Positions 1-10,760 of a stretch of 64,000 nt of DNA are shown here, piece by piece. Where the stretch lies: the NCBI GenBank assembly GCA_036426205.1, contig CM071586.1:8591114-8655113 (forward strand), written 5' to 3'. The translations under genes were made by a program, and so were the position numbers. Within the stretch, counting starts at the first letter, position 1. Each line of letters begins with the position of its first letter. This stretch comes from Ascaphus truei (Eukaryota; Chordata; Amphibia; Anura; Ascaphidae). The notes under the pieces are model-generated. The model had not been told where the DNA came from, did not search any database, and worked only from the letters and a program-made list of their open reading frames with translations.

Positions 1-77
1 CATTCAGAAAGAGGAGTCGTGTGGAAGCGACCATCAGAATATTCAGGAGAAGGAAATCCATGAAGATGGCAGCTCAG
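1..77 (+). other. possible 3' end of an exon with strong splice donor
   Basis: Position 77 is followed by a consensus donor (CAG/GTGAGT). An ATG-containing frame (MKMAAQ) runs up to it. The left end is cut by the window, so neither the exon start nor the frame can be tested. It could be an upstream exon of the zinc-finger gene at 13965, but nothing links the two directly. A chance donor inside a repeat is equally possible. Confidence 0.2.
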
Positions 78-344
78 GTGAGTAATGGGCATAATGTGAG
101 GTCACCATGTAAAACACCAGGTGAAAGAGTAAGGGGAGAGAGGACTGGCCTGCTGATTCCAAAATCAACAACAGCCAGAATGTTTAGTGAGGAATCTCAA
201 TGTACTGCAGCCTTTACACAACATACATTTAAAATAGTTTTACATACTGTAGTTGCATTAAACTTACATAGTAATTGAGGTTGGAAAAAGGTATGTCTCG
301 AGTTCAACCTATGTTAAATTAAGAAGATAAAGGTACTCCGCATG

Positions 345-2420
345 TATTTGTATGTACAGTATATTTATCCAGAAGAAGGCAAACAAAAAGCCTCAGTGAA
401 ACATTATCCAATTGTGTCTCATAAGGGGAAAAATACATTCTTTCCTGACTCCAGTAATGGCAATCATATTTCTCCCTGGTTCAAAATCACTATGTTTATT
501 TCTAATTGTTTCTAACACGCTGCTCACCAAGAAACTCTGTACTAGCGTGTGTGTACACTTATTGGTGTGTATATCTTTCCTTTATAAAAACTTATAACCT
601 TTTGCTAAAATATATCTATTGCATGTCCATGGGTCATACATTCTACATTTTAACTGCCCTATCTGTAAAGAACACTTTTCTTTGCTGCTGGTGAAATCTC
701 TTGAAAGTTGCTGAATATTTGTACTAATTATCACATCCCCCTCCTGTTTTCTAATGTAAACAATTCTAATTTAGCTAACAATTCACCATACGTCAGACCT
801 TCCATCTCCATTATTAATTTGGTGCCTCTTCTCTGCACTTTTTCCAGTTTCATAATATATTTTTTATGGAATGGTGCCTAAAACTATGTCCATATTAAAG
901 ATGTGATCTTGCTAAGGATTTATACAGTGACAAAATTATGCTGTCTTTCCTTCCATACATACCCTGTTTTATGCAAGATAAAATCCTATTAGCCTTTGCA
1001 GCTATTGCTCGACATTGATCATTATTGCCAGTTGTCGACAAACCTATACATTTGCTCGCCCCGGGCGAGTGGATTTAACCCCCGGGCGAGTAAATATTGG
1101 CCCAAGCAGCACACGCTTGGTACTAGGTGGCGAGTAGATTTTTTGGTGATTTGTCAACCACTGACTATTGCTAAGCCTGCTATCTACAAGCACTCCTAAA
1201 TCCTTCTCTATCAAGGATTGACCTAATGTTGTCCCATTTAATTTGTGTGTAGCCTGCTAACTCTTGCTTTCCAAATGCACAACTTGCATTTATATATATT
1301 AAACCTCATCTGTCATTTACGTGATCAAGCTTAGAGTTTATCCAAATCCTTCTATAAAGATATTACATCCTGCTTTTGATTGTACTACCTTGCATAATTT
1401 AGTGTTGTTAGCAAAGGTGGAGACTTCACTCTCTATGCTAATCTCAAGGTCCATTACTAAATAAGTTTAAGCAGTGGATCCAGTACCGAACTTTGTGGTA
1501 CTCTACGTGGAATTTTTCCAGGTTGGGCTAAAAGTTCTATTTATGACAACTCTGTTGTCTATCTTTCAACCAGGTGCAAATATTTTCACCCAGACCAATT
1601 TCCTTTATTTTCAGTAACCACTTGTGTGGCAAAAGCCTTTGCAAAATCTAAGTAGTCAACATCAACTGCCTTGCCCTGGCGTAAATTCCTACTTCCCTCC
1701 TCAAAGAAACTAATAAGGTTAGTTTGGTGTAACCTATCCCTCATAAATCCATGCCGACTATTACTAAAAGAAATTGTTATCCATGCCTGAATATTATCCC
1801 TTAATAAACCTTTAAGTAGCTTCCCGGCTATTAATGTCAGTACCACAGGTCTGTAACTCCCCTTTTTTTTAAATATAGGGACCATAACTGCTTTACAACA
1901 ATCTTATGGTACCGAGCCTGTGGGAAATGGAATCCTTTAATATTAAATAGAACGGTCTGGCTGTTTACGGAACTTTGCTCCTTAAGAACCCTTGGGTGCA
2001 GGCCATCGTGGGCATTGTGCTTTATTTACCGTCATTTTATCTAGTAGCCTTTTGCACTTCTTCCTCTAACAAAACATTAGTCAGTAGTCAAGTTGTGACT
2101 TCCTACTATTGCAATATATTTTTTCCGTTAACGCCTCCGCCTTCTCCTTCTCTCCAATAATTTTGCTGCCCGTCTCATACTGAAAGGGTCCTATATTCTC
2201 TCTTTTCTAATCATTTTGTTATTGATGTACTTGAATAGCTTTTTTTTGGCTTGATCATGCTTTGCATTACAGTCTTAATTTTTTTGCTAATCTTGCCACT
2301 TTTATTAAATTTCTTATCATTCTGATATATGCCTGTGTCCCTTCTGACATAATCTAATTGCCTGCCTGTCCCTGTCCATTTCTTCCCCTACCTGTTTATT
2401 CATCACATTGGTTTAGACTA
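345..2420 (-). mobile_element. decayed CR1 LINE (3' UTR to reverse transcriptase)
   Basis: Read on the minus strand this follows the younger CR1 at 34006-38232 segment by segment: the 3' UTR at about 345-500, the ORF2 C-terminus at about 600-850, the thumb region, and RT peptides at 1586-1885 such as NSRHGFMRDR and YLDFAKAFAT. Many stops and frameshifts make it non-coding, and no single frame survives more than about 100 codons. It is older than the CR1 at 34-38 kb, judging by divergence. A small insertion lies at 1031-1158. CR1 encodes an APE-type endonuclease plus RT used for target-primed retrotransposition; this copy cannot do so. Confidence 0.8.
1031..1158. mobile_element. small insertion inside CR1 with imperfect terminal inverted repeats
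   Basis: About 128 bp interrupt the CR1 text between 'attattgcca' and 'cactgactattg'. The left end GTTGTCGACAAA and right end TTTGTCAAC are imperfect inverted repeats. The interior repeats CCCGGGCGAGT twice, which gives hairpin potential. The family is not recognised. Confidence 0.35.
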
Positions 2421-2454
2421 GTTTCTTTTATTTTTATTATTGAAGGGTACACAC

Positions 2455-2800
2455 CAAGTGCACTGATCTCAGGCTGAGGTTATTTTCGGCGCGATGGTGC
2501 TCGTGCTCAACAAACACAAATGGCATAATCCCTATGCGGCCGCCCCTAGTGTGTGTGTGTGTGTGGGCGCTCGCGCGCAACCGACGGAGCATGAAGGCGC
2601 GACTGCATTTTGAAAAGACAAAAAATGTATTTTCACGTGCAGCCGCATAACGTGAGCGGTTCAGTCAATGAAGGCGAACCAGCATTGCAACGCCTCCCTG
2701 TCGCCTCCCCAATCTCCTGCAGCCAAGTACACACATCGCTTGGGCAACAGGTGTGCGCGAGGCTATGCGGTCCGTCAGACACGCAAGGAAGGACTATAAT
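2455..2800. repeat. GC-rich dispersed repeat, related to 17555-17800
   Basis: GC-rich, CpG-rich stretch within AT-rich surroundings. It shares the block around 2655-2690 (GGTTCAGTCAATGAAGGCG, then AACCAGC) with 17648-17675. A short TG run lies at 2551-2565. No coding potential is seen. It is probably a non-autonomous DNA transposon; no clean TIRs were found. Confidence 0.35.
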
Positions 2801-2987
2801 CTTAGCCTTACAATGTTTTAAAGAGTCTGCCTATTTGTCTTCCTTATTGTTTCCTTTTGGTTATGAATTTAGTTATGCCTTGACGTTGGCTTGCAGGATT
2901 ATAACGCTTTGGCCAAAGGGTTTAACTATATGACCCTTGTTTATGAGAATATTTTTTTTGAAGTATTCAACTATATACTAATTACTA

Positions 2988-3326
2988 TATACAGGCATAC
3001 TCCGCTTTAAGTACACTCACTTTAAGTACACTCGCGAGTAAGTACATATCGCTCAATAGGCAAACGGCAGCTCACGCATGCGCCTGTCATCACGTCCTGA
3101 ACAGCAATACCGGCTCCCTACCTGACCGAAGCTGTGCGCAAGCGGGGAGACTATAGAGCCTGTTACAGATGCGTTATTTACATCAGTTATGCACGTATAT
3201 AACGATTGCAGTACAGTACATGCATCGATAAGTGGGAAAAAGGTAGTGCTTCACTTTAAGTACATTTTCGCTTTACATACATGCTCCGGTCCCATTGCGT
3301 ACGTTAAAGCGGGGTATGCCTGTATT
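2988..3326. mobile_element. Tc1/mariner-type MITE
   Basis: The termini are inverted repeats: left ACAGGCATACTCCGCTTTA and right (reverse complement) ACAGGCATACCCCGCTTTA. They are flanked by TA on both sides, the usual target duplication of the Tc1/mariner superfamily. Length is about 335 bp with no transposase ORF, so it is non-autonomous. The interior repeats ACTTTAAGTACA several times. TIR similarity is high, so it looks fairly young. Confidence 0.7.
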
Positions 3327-3329
3327 TTG

Positions 3330-3590
3330 TCAAATTGGATGTAGCATTGGGCTTTTTTGTCTCTCATTGTCTCCTGCAAGAACTTTATCCCAATGTTTTG
3401 GGATTTTTTTTACATTTCATATGAGATCACTCTTTCATAAATATTCACTCACTTGAATATTTGCTATTACTTCTACATTGTTTGATAGTACTAAATCCAG
3501 TAAAGGCCCATTTCCTGGTTGGTTCCTCAGTTTGGTTCATGTAATAATTTGCTTCATGTAATACGGCAGGCATAAACTTATAGGGCTCCA
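3330..3590 (-). mobile_element. possible CR1 endonuclease-region remnant
   Basis: On the minus strand broken frames give words such as EPN-GTNQEMGLYW followed by a TIKQ-like stretch, resembling the end of the CR1 endonuclease domain. It would continue the CR1 that stops near 2420, with the MITE and a GC-rich repeat between. Stops in all frames; weak call. Confidence 0.3.
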
Positions 3591-4092
3591 TGTTAAAACG
3601 GACGAGAAGCAAAAGATGACACTTTGTACTGTCACGATGGACACCAACTTTATCAACACATTTATATTTCTGGGTACTTGATTGAACAGAACAAGTTGCA
3701 AAATAAATTGTGATTTATTTCCTTAATAGACAAACACACGACATCTGCAGAATACACTTAAAACAACACTTACTGGGATAAGGGAACGAAATAAATTGCC
3801 CTTGGAACGAAAGAAATTGTCATTTGCTTGCAAGCGCCAGAAATGCAACTTTGGTTTAAAAGTCCTGTGGTTATGTTGTTATAAACCCCTTCACTCCTGG
3901 ACTGGTTGCTGCTGTGCTGGAACAAAGTCTTGCATCTTTACATCATGGATCAAAATTCGGGAATCACCCTGGGGATACCTGGAAAGCCACAGTTATAGAC
4001 TGCCCAAAGCAATCTTTAACATGTGGATCCAATCCCCTCGTGGGAACAAAAAAAACCATGAATAGCCAAGTTACCCACAGTTCATAAGACCG
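3591..4092. other. unclassified intergenic sequence
   Basis: No gene recognised. Short open frames on both strands lack known motifs and overlap each other. The stretch has AT-rich ends and could be part of an old LTR, but no TG...CA ends with a target duplication were found. Confidence 0.3.
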
Positions 4093-5125
4093 GTATTGTA
4101 CGTCTTTATTTATATAGCACCATAAATATACATAGCGCTTCACAGTATTAATACATGTTGTAATCATATAAATAACAAATAATATAAATAACAGGTCATG
4201 GGAATAAGTGCTTCAGACATAAGAGTAACATTAAGGAAGAGGAGTCCCTGCTCCGAGGAGCTTACAATCTAATTGGTAGGTAGGGAGAACGTAAAGAGAC
4301 AGTAGGAGGGAATTCTAGTAAGTGCGTCTGCAGGGGGCCAAGCTTATGTATCATGTGTCCAGGATTATCCACAGTGCTATTCATATGCTTCTTTAAGCAA
4401 ATGTGTCTTAAGGTGGGTCTTAAAGGTGGATAGAGAGGGTGCAAGTCGGGTATTGAGGGGAAGGGCATTCCAGAGGTGCGGGGCAGTCGGTGAGAAAGGT
4501 TTAAGGTGGGAGAGGGCTTCAGATACAAAGGGGGTAGAAAGAAGACATCCTTGAGAAGAACGCAAGAGTCGGGATGGTGCATAGCGAGAAATTAGGAGGG
4601 AGACAGGTCGATAGTTAAGACAGCTAGGGTCAAGCTTGCTGTTTTTGAGCAATGGTATCACGGCTGCATGTTTGAAAGAGGAGGGAAAAGTACCAGAGCA
4701 GAGGGAAGAGTTAAAGATTTGTATGAGCATAGGGATTATAGAAGGAGCAAGAGGTTTTAGGAGATGGGAAGGAATAGGATCAAGAGGGCAGGTGGTAGAG
4801 GGAGAAGAGGAGATCAGCAGTGACACATCCTCCTCCGAGATAGCAGAAAAAGAGTCCAGAAAGGCAGGAGGAGAGCTAGGAAGCGGTGTGGGATGGGAGG
4901 AGGCAACAGATGGGATGTTCTGACGTATGGATTCCATCTTTTCCTTAAAGTCAGCAAAGTCCTGAGGTGAGATGGAGGAAGAAGAGGAGGCAGCCGAGGG
5001 TGGTCTGAGTAGAGAGTCAAAGACAGAAAATAGTCGACGTGGGTTAGACTTGTGCGTGTTGATTAGTGATGAAAAGTAGGTTTGGTTAGCCTGAGAGAGG
5101 CAGAGTTGAAACAGGACAGCATAAA
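4093..5125 (-). mobile_element. L2-clade LINE, internally deleted RT plus 3' UTR
   Basis: Minus-strand protein at 4377-5177 starts with an L2-like linker (FADFKEKMESIRQNIP), then CPLDPIPSHLLKP and NYRPVSLL, which are the N-terminal RT blocks. It jumps directly to the C-terminal block SPTAPHLWNALPLNTR...STFKTHLKTHLL. The palm with the catalytic aspartates is missing, so an in-frame internal deletion removed the RT core and the copy is dead. The 3' UTR (about 4093-4376) contains the L2-type sequence AGATTGTAAGCTCC (minus sense, about 4258-4271), also found in the SINE at 6428-6665. That shared tail is what lets L2 machinery mobilise such SINEs. Confidence 0.8.
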
Positions 5126-5910
5126 TAAATAAATGTGAATACATATAAGAAACAGCAAATTTCCAGATGTTGGTCACTAGTTTAATTTTTGGCGTACAAT
5201 AGTCTCCCTGTCTTACCCCTATCTATGTCTCTCCCCTGCACATGTCTTTCTTGACCTGGGAGACTGCGAGGGAGCTCCTCTACCCTTCACCCCAAGTACC
5301 CAGAACCCCCCCATAAATAACGCACAAATGACAAGACAAGGTCTGGCGGTACAAGGCTGGGACTTTTTTTATTTAACCGTTAAATAATTGGTACGTGCTA
5401 CCCCTGCCAGAGTGCTCTATCAGAGGGTTAAAGGTCAACGGTCCTTGAACCGATGACCCGTGACACCCAGGCCAGGCCTACGTGACAGAGCCGTTGACAT
5501 GATTGGCTCCCGGAACTCACGTTTAATTGAGCTCCTCTCACTCGCCAGTGCCAGCTCCTTCTGGCAAGGAGAAGCCCACTTACCCCCCAACTGCCGCCGT
5601 GACAGATTCAACAACCACCACAACACTTTGACCCCATAGGGGTAACAAAATTGAGACTTCTCTCCTTCAAGGAACATCATATTTTTCTGATTTCTTATTT
5701 GCAGGGACCCATGCCATCAAGAAATCTATGAATGAGGCTGCATAAACTCAGCAGTATGCAAGAAAAAAGAACCTATTATTATATAACCCAGAATTACTTT
5801 CCCCAGTCCTGTACTCCTGTTATAATTACTAGTGCTCTGTGGGGCGTGGGATAGTATTCACCAGCATGCCGGCATTAAGCAGCTGACTGGAGCAGGCAGA
5901 AGCTCCTAAT
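5126..5910. other. unclassified intergenic sequence
   Basis: No coding potential or recognised repeat. C-rich and T-rich short runs occur near 5310 and 5370. Possibly an old LTR-type repeat, not supported by termini. Confidence 0.3.
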
Positions 5911-5911
5911 C

Positions 5912-5940
5912 GTGTGTGTGTGTGTGTGTGTGTGTGTAGT

Positions 5941-6016
<76 letters not shown>
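5912..6016. repeat. (TG)n microsatellite
   Basis: About 105 bp of almost pure TG with three short interruptions. It gives spurious Cys-Val frames on one strand and His-Thr frames on the other. Confidence 0.95.
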
Positions 6017-6017
<1 letters not shown>

Positions 6018-6039
6018 TGTGCTACCCTTAAGCACACAT

Positions 6040-6180
6040 TATATACTCATTTGCATGTCAGTTCCCAGAATCCCTTGCTGCGGTGGAAGCATTGTATGCT
6101 AAGAGATAATGGGGAAAAGCGGGGTTGCAGACCTGGCGGAGACGTGAATATGTCACAAGTGATATTTTCATTTACTGTAC
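6040..6180. repeat. dispersed repeat, copy 1 (pair with 6826-6950)
   Basis: Shares CAGAATCCCTTGCTG, then GTGGAAGCATTGTATGCTAA and AAGTG-TATTTTTATTTG-like text, with 6826-6950 in the same orientation. The two copies are about 785 bp apart. The first sits directly behind the TG microsatellite. The family is not recognised; non-coding. Confidence 0.6.
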
Positions 6181-6427
6181 GGTGGAGGCTTTGTGTCACT
6201 TTTTTTTTTACCCAGCATAACTTATATCATGTGTGGTTTTAACATTGATGAAACATTTATGCTTAGCAGAAAGAGGGGTTTCCTAAAATAAATCAAATGA
6301 TCTTTTAATAGAAAAATTGAGTTCTAAGTGTCAATAGCAAAGTAGTGGTTCTCCTGGTTTATAAAAGAAAAAAGAGTGAATGTCACATCCAGTAGATTTC
6401 TCCCCGTTTTGTAAGTGTGTTTAATGA

Positions 6428-6665
6428 GAAAGAGCGGCTCAGTGAGTAAAGACACTGACTGGCATTGAGAGTTTGAAGCAGGGGAGCTTGGTTCAATTCC
6501 TGGTGTCGACTCCTTGTGACCTTGGGCAAGTCACTTTCTCTCCCTGTGCCCCAGGCACCAAAAACATAGATTGTAAGCTCCACGGGGCAGGGACCTGTGC
6601 CTGCAAAATGTCTCTGTAAAGCGCTACGTAAAACTAGCAGCGCTATAAAAGAACATGCCATTATC
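6428..6665 (+). mobile_element. MIR-like (tRNA/core) SINE with L2-type 3' tail
   Basis: The head has tRNA-type internal promoter boxes (A-box-like GGCTCAGTGAGT, B-box-like GGTTCAATTCC). The middle is the conserved core GACCTTGGGCAAGTCACTT followed by TCTCTCCCTGTGCC. The tail AGATTGTAAGCTCC and TAAAGCGCTACG is of L2 type. Order and content are those of MIR/CORE-SINEs, which are transcribed by RNA polymerase III and mobilised by L2. It is not a tRNA gene, since no cloverleaf can be closed. Confidence 0.8.
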
Positions 6666-6825
6666 ATTATATGAAAATACAGAGACTAGAAGCTTCTCTT
6701 TAAATATGGATACATATCATATAAGAAGGTACATTAATTAAATAAAAACACCTGATCCCTTAAACGTGTTATATCTACTGGAAAATGGGGAGGTCAAGTC
6801 GCTCAAGGTGATGCTCTTAATATTA

Positions 6826-6950
6826 AGCTCATTTCCATGTTATTACCCGGAATCCCTGCCTGCAGTGGAAGCATTGTATGCTAAGAGAATGGCAAAAGAC
6901 AGCGGTGCTGACATGTGAATGTTCTCACAAGTGGTATTTTTATTTGCTCC
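6826..6950. repeat. dispersed repeat, copy 2 (pair with 6040-6180)
   Basis: Second copy of the repeat at 6040-6180, with several substitutions and small deletions. Confidence 0.6.
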
Positions 6951-7244
6951 TAATATTGAAATATAAATAGGCCACTATAGTCCTTACACAAAGATGATGC
7001 ATAACATAGAGGCAAGGAAACATATACACTTGAAATGAGGGGATAGCTCCCCCCTCGTGCACTCAAGTGGCAATCACGTCATTACAAAATAAAATGAAAC
7101 TTTTCATACTTATCAAAAAATAAATAAAATATCACAATAAATGTTAATAATGTTCAATGTGAAAGTTTATTGGTGCACAGCCACTGCCAACATAAGAGAT
7201 CTCTGAATTGGCTGACCACGAGAGCTTTGGAGTCATTTAGTAGT

Positions 7245-7650
7245 AACACCTGCAGCTTTATGCAACCTAGTAAAATATTTTCCAATGCAACAATACTGAA
7301 CAATTGAATATAAAACATGTCCAACTGCAAAATGACTGGTGTGATTCATCTCGTTAATTGCGCCTCTGCTGTAAAATATGTAGGAAAAACTATCAAGACA
7401 GTTAAGAAGTGGTGGGTCAGAGAACATGGGAATACGGTGAGAAATGAATTACACATTCCGGTGGCAAGACCTTTAAATATCCACCACAATGAAGATTCGA
7501 ACGATCTCAAATTCATTGGGATAGACCACCTTGTAAATATTATAAGGCATGGTGATCTAGATAAGAAGCTCCTGCGAACGGAGTCTGAATGGATCTATAG
7601 ACAGAAGACACTCAGTCCATTGAGGGATTTACTTGGTCCATTCATATAAT
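7245..7650 (+). pseudogene. Penelope-like element, GIY-YIG endonuclease fragment
   Basis: The open stretch 7317-7649 encodes TGVIHLVNC, then KYVGKT, then VREH, and ends in LLRTESEWIYRQKTLSPL. This is the order of the GIY-YIG nuclease at the C-terminus of Penelope-like retroelements: the GIY-like strand, YVGKT, an R-x3-EH-type helix and the terminal W-I-Y/F block. The usual cysteine pair before the GIY motif is only partly kept (NC, CA), and residues upstream of 7317 are in another frame. The RT domain is absent. In intact elements this nuclease nicks the target for insertion; here it is a 5'-truncated remnant. Confidence 0.7.
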
Positions 7651-8944
7651 CTGTCAAGAGGTCCTTCATAGAGTACACAATTAGTTTTCTATATTGACTC
7701 TAGTAGTCTGATTCAGATACTATATTTATAATTATTATACTTTTTATCTCACTGCTTGGTTATGTTGTTATGAATTTTTCTTTTTATTTCTGTATATATA
7801 GATAGGTGGCTCCATAATCCCCCCCATAGCATCATTGCAGTCGATATAGATGCTTCTGGTAGACAAGAATGACAACGATGGGGTTAACACCTTATGTCTT
7901 GATCTCTACGGTAACTGGACATACTCTTCGGCTTCTAGTTCTATTCCATTTATTTTGGTCTTTGCAGACTAGACACATTTGTTGAGCATCACTTTACTCT
8001 TGCTGAGATTCAGACGGAGGCTCACATTCTTTCTTTCTTTCTTCTGTGAGTTCTCCAAATTTGTTTCTGGAGACGTTCACACACACACACACACAGATAA
8101 GGAGGGCCGTCTCACTCTCCACACAGCCCAAGTCCACATACATTTGGACACACTTCCCTGCACGCTTCTACAGCGTAGTCTTTCTACACGCAAACTGTAT
8201 GGATCTACGATCTCTTGCCGGTTTAGAAGCGAGACATCTCCGGTTGCAGTCCGGTGTGAGTGTGGTGTGGTGTGGTGTGAGGTCCATCTTTACTTTGCCC
8301 TCGTTCATTTCTGGCTGCTAATTATAATCAAACTTATTTTCCTTGTGAGTTTATTTGGTTACTCCTTTAACAGTATTCAATTTGTCATACGCCATGGAGC
8401 ACGCACTTTTTTTTCCCTTAGGTTTTCTTCTGGATACTGTCCTTCCTTTGAATGCTGCTAGAGGCTCCTGTTTTTTTCCTTCAATTGGAATCACATTAAG
8501 AGGACTCCAATAGAGGCTCAAGAATCAATCTCATTTTTTGGGACTCTCATTGAACCCACTTGATAGACTATATCTTGACTGTATCTTGAATCACCCATTT
8601 GTCTGATTTATCCTTTTATCTTGTTCCTTGTATAGGAAGTGATTTATTAGGGCTGTTCCCTATATTATCACACTGTTACACATGTACAATATATTAATCA
8701 TTCTCAAACAATCCAGGGGGGAGCATATAAGGGAAACATAGACAAACTAAATTTAAGTGCAGATGTTTAAAGTGTCTATGGAATAAAACACGGTTTGTAT
8801 TCTTGGCTCTTATGCCCAGCCTACTTACAGGATGCAGTTGAAAAACAGGCACTTGCAAGTAGGGCTGCTCCCCGTGGTATTCAGTGGATGTGTGCTGGTT
8901 AGAACTCCCATCCAAAGGCACAATGGGTGGTGTGTGAGAAATGT
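7651..8944. other. non-coding stretch downstream of Penelope fragment
   Basis: No gene recognised. It holds a TTCT run near 8030, a CA run near 8080-8095 and GTGTG runs near 8262-8278. Overlapping short frames lack domain motifs. The first few hundred bases may be Penelope 3' UTR. Confidence 0.35.
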
Positions 8945-9292
8945 GGGGAGATAGAAGAGACTCACATAGCACAGATCAATAACGTATATGTAGTCTTTAT
9001 GTATAAAATATAAAATGTGCACTCACAATTGTGCAGTAAAAACAGAGCATATATCACCCAATGGTGAATCTGTGGGTCACCGAACCGCAATCTGTGTCAC
9101 CACCTTCCTTAGATATGTTGGATCCCTTCACTTTCGGGATCTGTAAGGAGACAGCCTCTCTGTTCCGTCGCGTCCGTCGGAGCGTCTGACGTCACTCTTG
9201 TTGTGGAGGTGGTTAGGTACGGATCGCCTCGGTCCAAAAATCACTCAACGCGTTTCGCCCAGTGATACTATTCCGGCTTCATCAGGAGTGTG
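8945..9292 (-). mobile_element. hammerhead-bearing repeat unit E1 (about 340 bp)
   Basis: Minus-sense unit with the hammerhead-like motif at its 5' end (9242-9290) and a GC-rich body containing a TGACGTCA palindrome (9187-9194). At the left a decayed 3' end reads GTGAGTCTCTTCT in minus sense, resembling GCGC...CTCTTTTTT of the better copies. No protein is encoded, so it would depend on enzymes supplied in trans, plausibly Penelope-type, whose fragments lie nearby. Boundaries are approximate, as no target duplication was found. Confidence 0.45.
9242..9290 (-). ncRNA. hammerhead-ribozyme-like motif (E1)
   Basis: Minus strand, in order: helix I strand CACTC (9286-9290), core CTGATGA (9279-9285), one extra A, helix II GCC (9275-9277) and GGC (9257-9259), core GAAA (9253-9256), short helix III A-C/G-U closing GC, position 17 = T, then helix I strand GAGTG (9242-9246). 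All invariant core bases of a type I hammerhead are present and the two helix I strands are perfect complements over 5 bp. The extra A between CUGAUGA and helix II departs from the textbook core. Very short helix III is typical of Penelope-type hammerheads. Cleavage activity is not established. Confidence 0.6.
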
Positions 9293-9868
9293 TCTTTGAC
9301 CTGGACCTATCCTCCTCTATATACCTCTATGCATTATTGATCAATTAACAAATGTTTCTGCTTCTTTGTTATATGACAGTTATCATTGTATACCCGTCAC
9401 CCATAACACGTCATCCAATTTTTTTTATTATATAATGCATGTGTTCCTATTTATATGTGTTCCACTTATAGAGATCTGCATTGTACTGACACATTACTAT
9501 ATTATATACATATGTTTACTACATTAACTATATTACCTATCCATGAGGTTGAGATATGTTTTGGTTATACTAGCCTTGCAGTTTATTGTTGAATTTCCAT
9601 ATCCCGAATTAATTACCTATAATACACCCACATTAGTCTGGATGCTTTCCCTTAATTATGATGTTCCATCCACCTGCATTTATCACTGTTAGAGATGCTA
9701 TCACTATGGATATCACTATGGAGACGTTTAGATGTATTCTATCACTGATTCTATTTAGGCACATATAGAATTATTAGGTTGCATGGAGATGTCTGTCTCT
9801 GTCTGTGTATGTGTGTGTATCTATATCTCTCTGATGTGGGTGGGGCGTCTCCTATTTTCCCCCCTGTC
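9293..9868. other. non-coding AT-rich stretch with a pyrimidine/TG simple repeat
   Basis: No gene. A TGTCTGTCTC/TGTGTG simple repeat lies at about 9788-9833. Confidence 0.4.
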
Positions 9869-10040
9869 AGCTCCTGGACAGAGCAAAACGCGTAGGGCCG
9901 TTCTGAGCAGCGTGCTGGGTAATCAGGGCCGGCTTGACAGCAGTGCCATTGCACCGAGCCTCGCGCTCTTCCCCAGTTAAACTGATTGCCGGGGGCGTTT
10001 GCGGTGCCTCTGTAAGTGCGGAGTAAAGAAAACTGCTGTA
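9869..10040. repeat. GC-rich repeat, half-copy related to 18365-18470
   Basis: Contains CTCTTCCCCAGTTAAAC...GCCGGGGGCG...GGTGCCTC, which parallels CATTCTTCCCC...GCCGGGG...GAGGC at 18390-18460. GCAAAACGCGTAGGG at 9882-9896 may be a CpG-decayed relic of the GCGAAACGCG core seen in the hammerhead units. Confidence 0.35.
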
Positions 10041-10121
10041 ACAGGACAATGTTAGCACAATTCGGATTGATTCGTATTTTATTAAGCGTCCATGCAGAGA
10101 CATCAAGTATCCAACACAACG

Positions 10122-10152
10122 TTTCAGGGAGGACACACCCACCCTTCGTCAG
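10122..10152 (-). ncRNA. decayed hammerhead-like motif (E4)
   Basis: Minus strand: CTGACGA (10146-10152), helix II AGGG (10142-10145) and CCCT (10126-10129), GAAA (10122-10125), then CGTTGTG. Core boxes and a 4-bp helix II are intact, but no complementary helix I strands were found. The downstream minus sequence contains AATAAA. Probably an inactive relative. Confidence 0.4.
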
Positions 10153-10559
10153 CTGTAACGAGTAGCTAATCAGTACCATTTCCCTATATACCTACAACAT
10201 TAACCCTTTCACTGTGACATTTCCGGATCATATTCATTGATATAAACCGAGAAATAAAATATGTATACACTTTTTATAGTTCTATGTTATACATCTGAAT
10301 AACATTTATACAGAAGACATTTAAAACCTAGTAATAGGATATGTAGAAGTCATATGGATATATGCAGTCGACAAAGAATTAGAATCAAGGGAAAATGTGG
10401 CCATTTTAAATATTGCCCTGTTGCAGCCGTTTTCTTTACTCCAGATTTCCTACGGTGTGCAACTGGCAGGTTGGCACCAGCGGTTTTGCACGGGAAACGA
10501 GATGGACTGTCACGTGAGCATCTGACATCCTGCGAGTGTGCTAGTTGAATTTTCTACAT

Positions 10560-10760
10560 GCCACTGCACGTGCCTCTTACCTGCCATCCAGCTCCTCCTC
10601 CGGCATCGCCTGCTATCTGCGGAGTCACAGCGTCACGTTGCCACGACAACGTGACGTCGCTGAGATGAGACGCCGGAGCACGTAAGAGGCCTGGCACCGA
10701 GCCCGGCTTTATTTCAACCCGGCTTTGACTGGGTTGCGGTCGCATAGTGCGGAAGTGTAG
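10560..10760. repeat. foldback repeat with central X-box-like palindrome
   Basis: Inverted arms (GCCTCTTAC near 10571 and GTAAGAGGC near 10682; CTCCGGC and GCCGGAG) surround a 26-bp palindrome at 10631-10656, CGTCACGTTG...CAACGTGACG. Same design as 18365-18610 and 28777-29029. Non-autonomous DNA transposon of unknown superfamily. Confidence 0.55.

Noticed and set aside
6428..6500. tRNA gene
   Set aside because: A- and B-box-like sequences are there, but no cloverleaf closes and the MIR core and L2-type tail follow, so it is a SINE head.
9869..9900. Additional hammerhead relic (GCAAAACGCGTAGGG)
   Set aside because: Only the second core box is recognisable after assuming a CpG decay; helix II and helix I cannot be shown.
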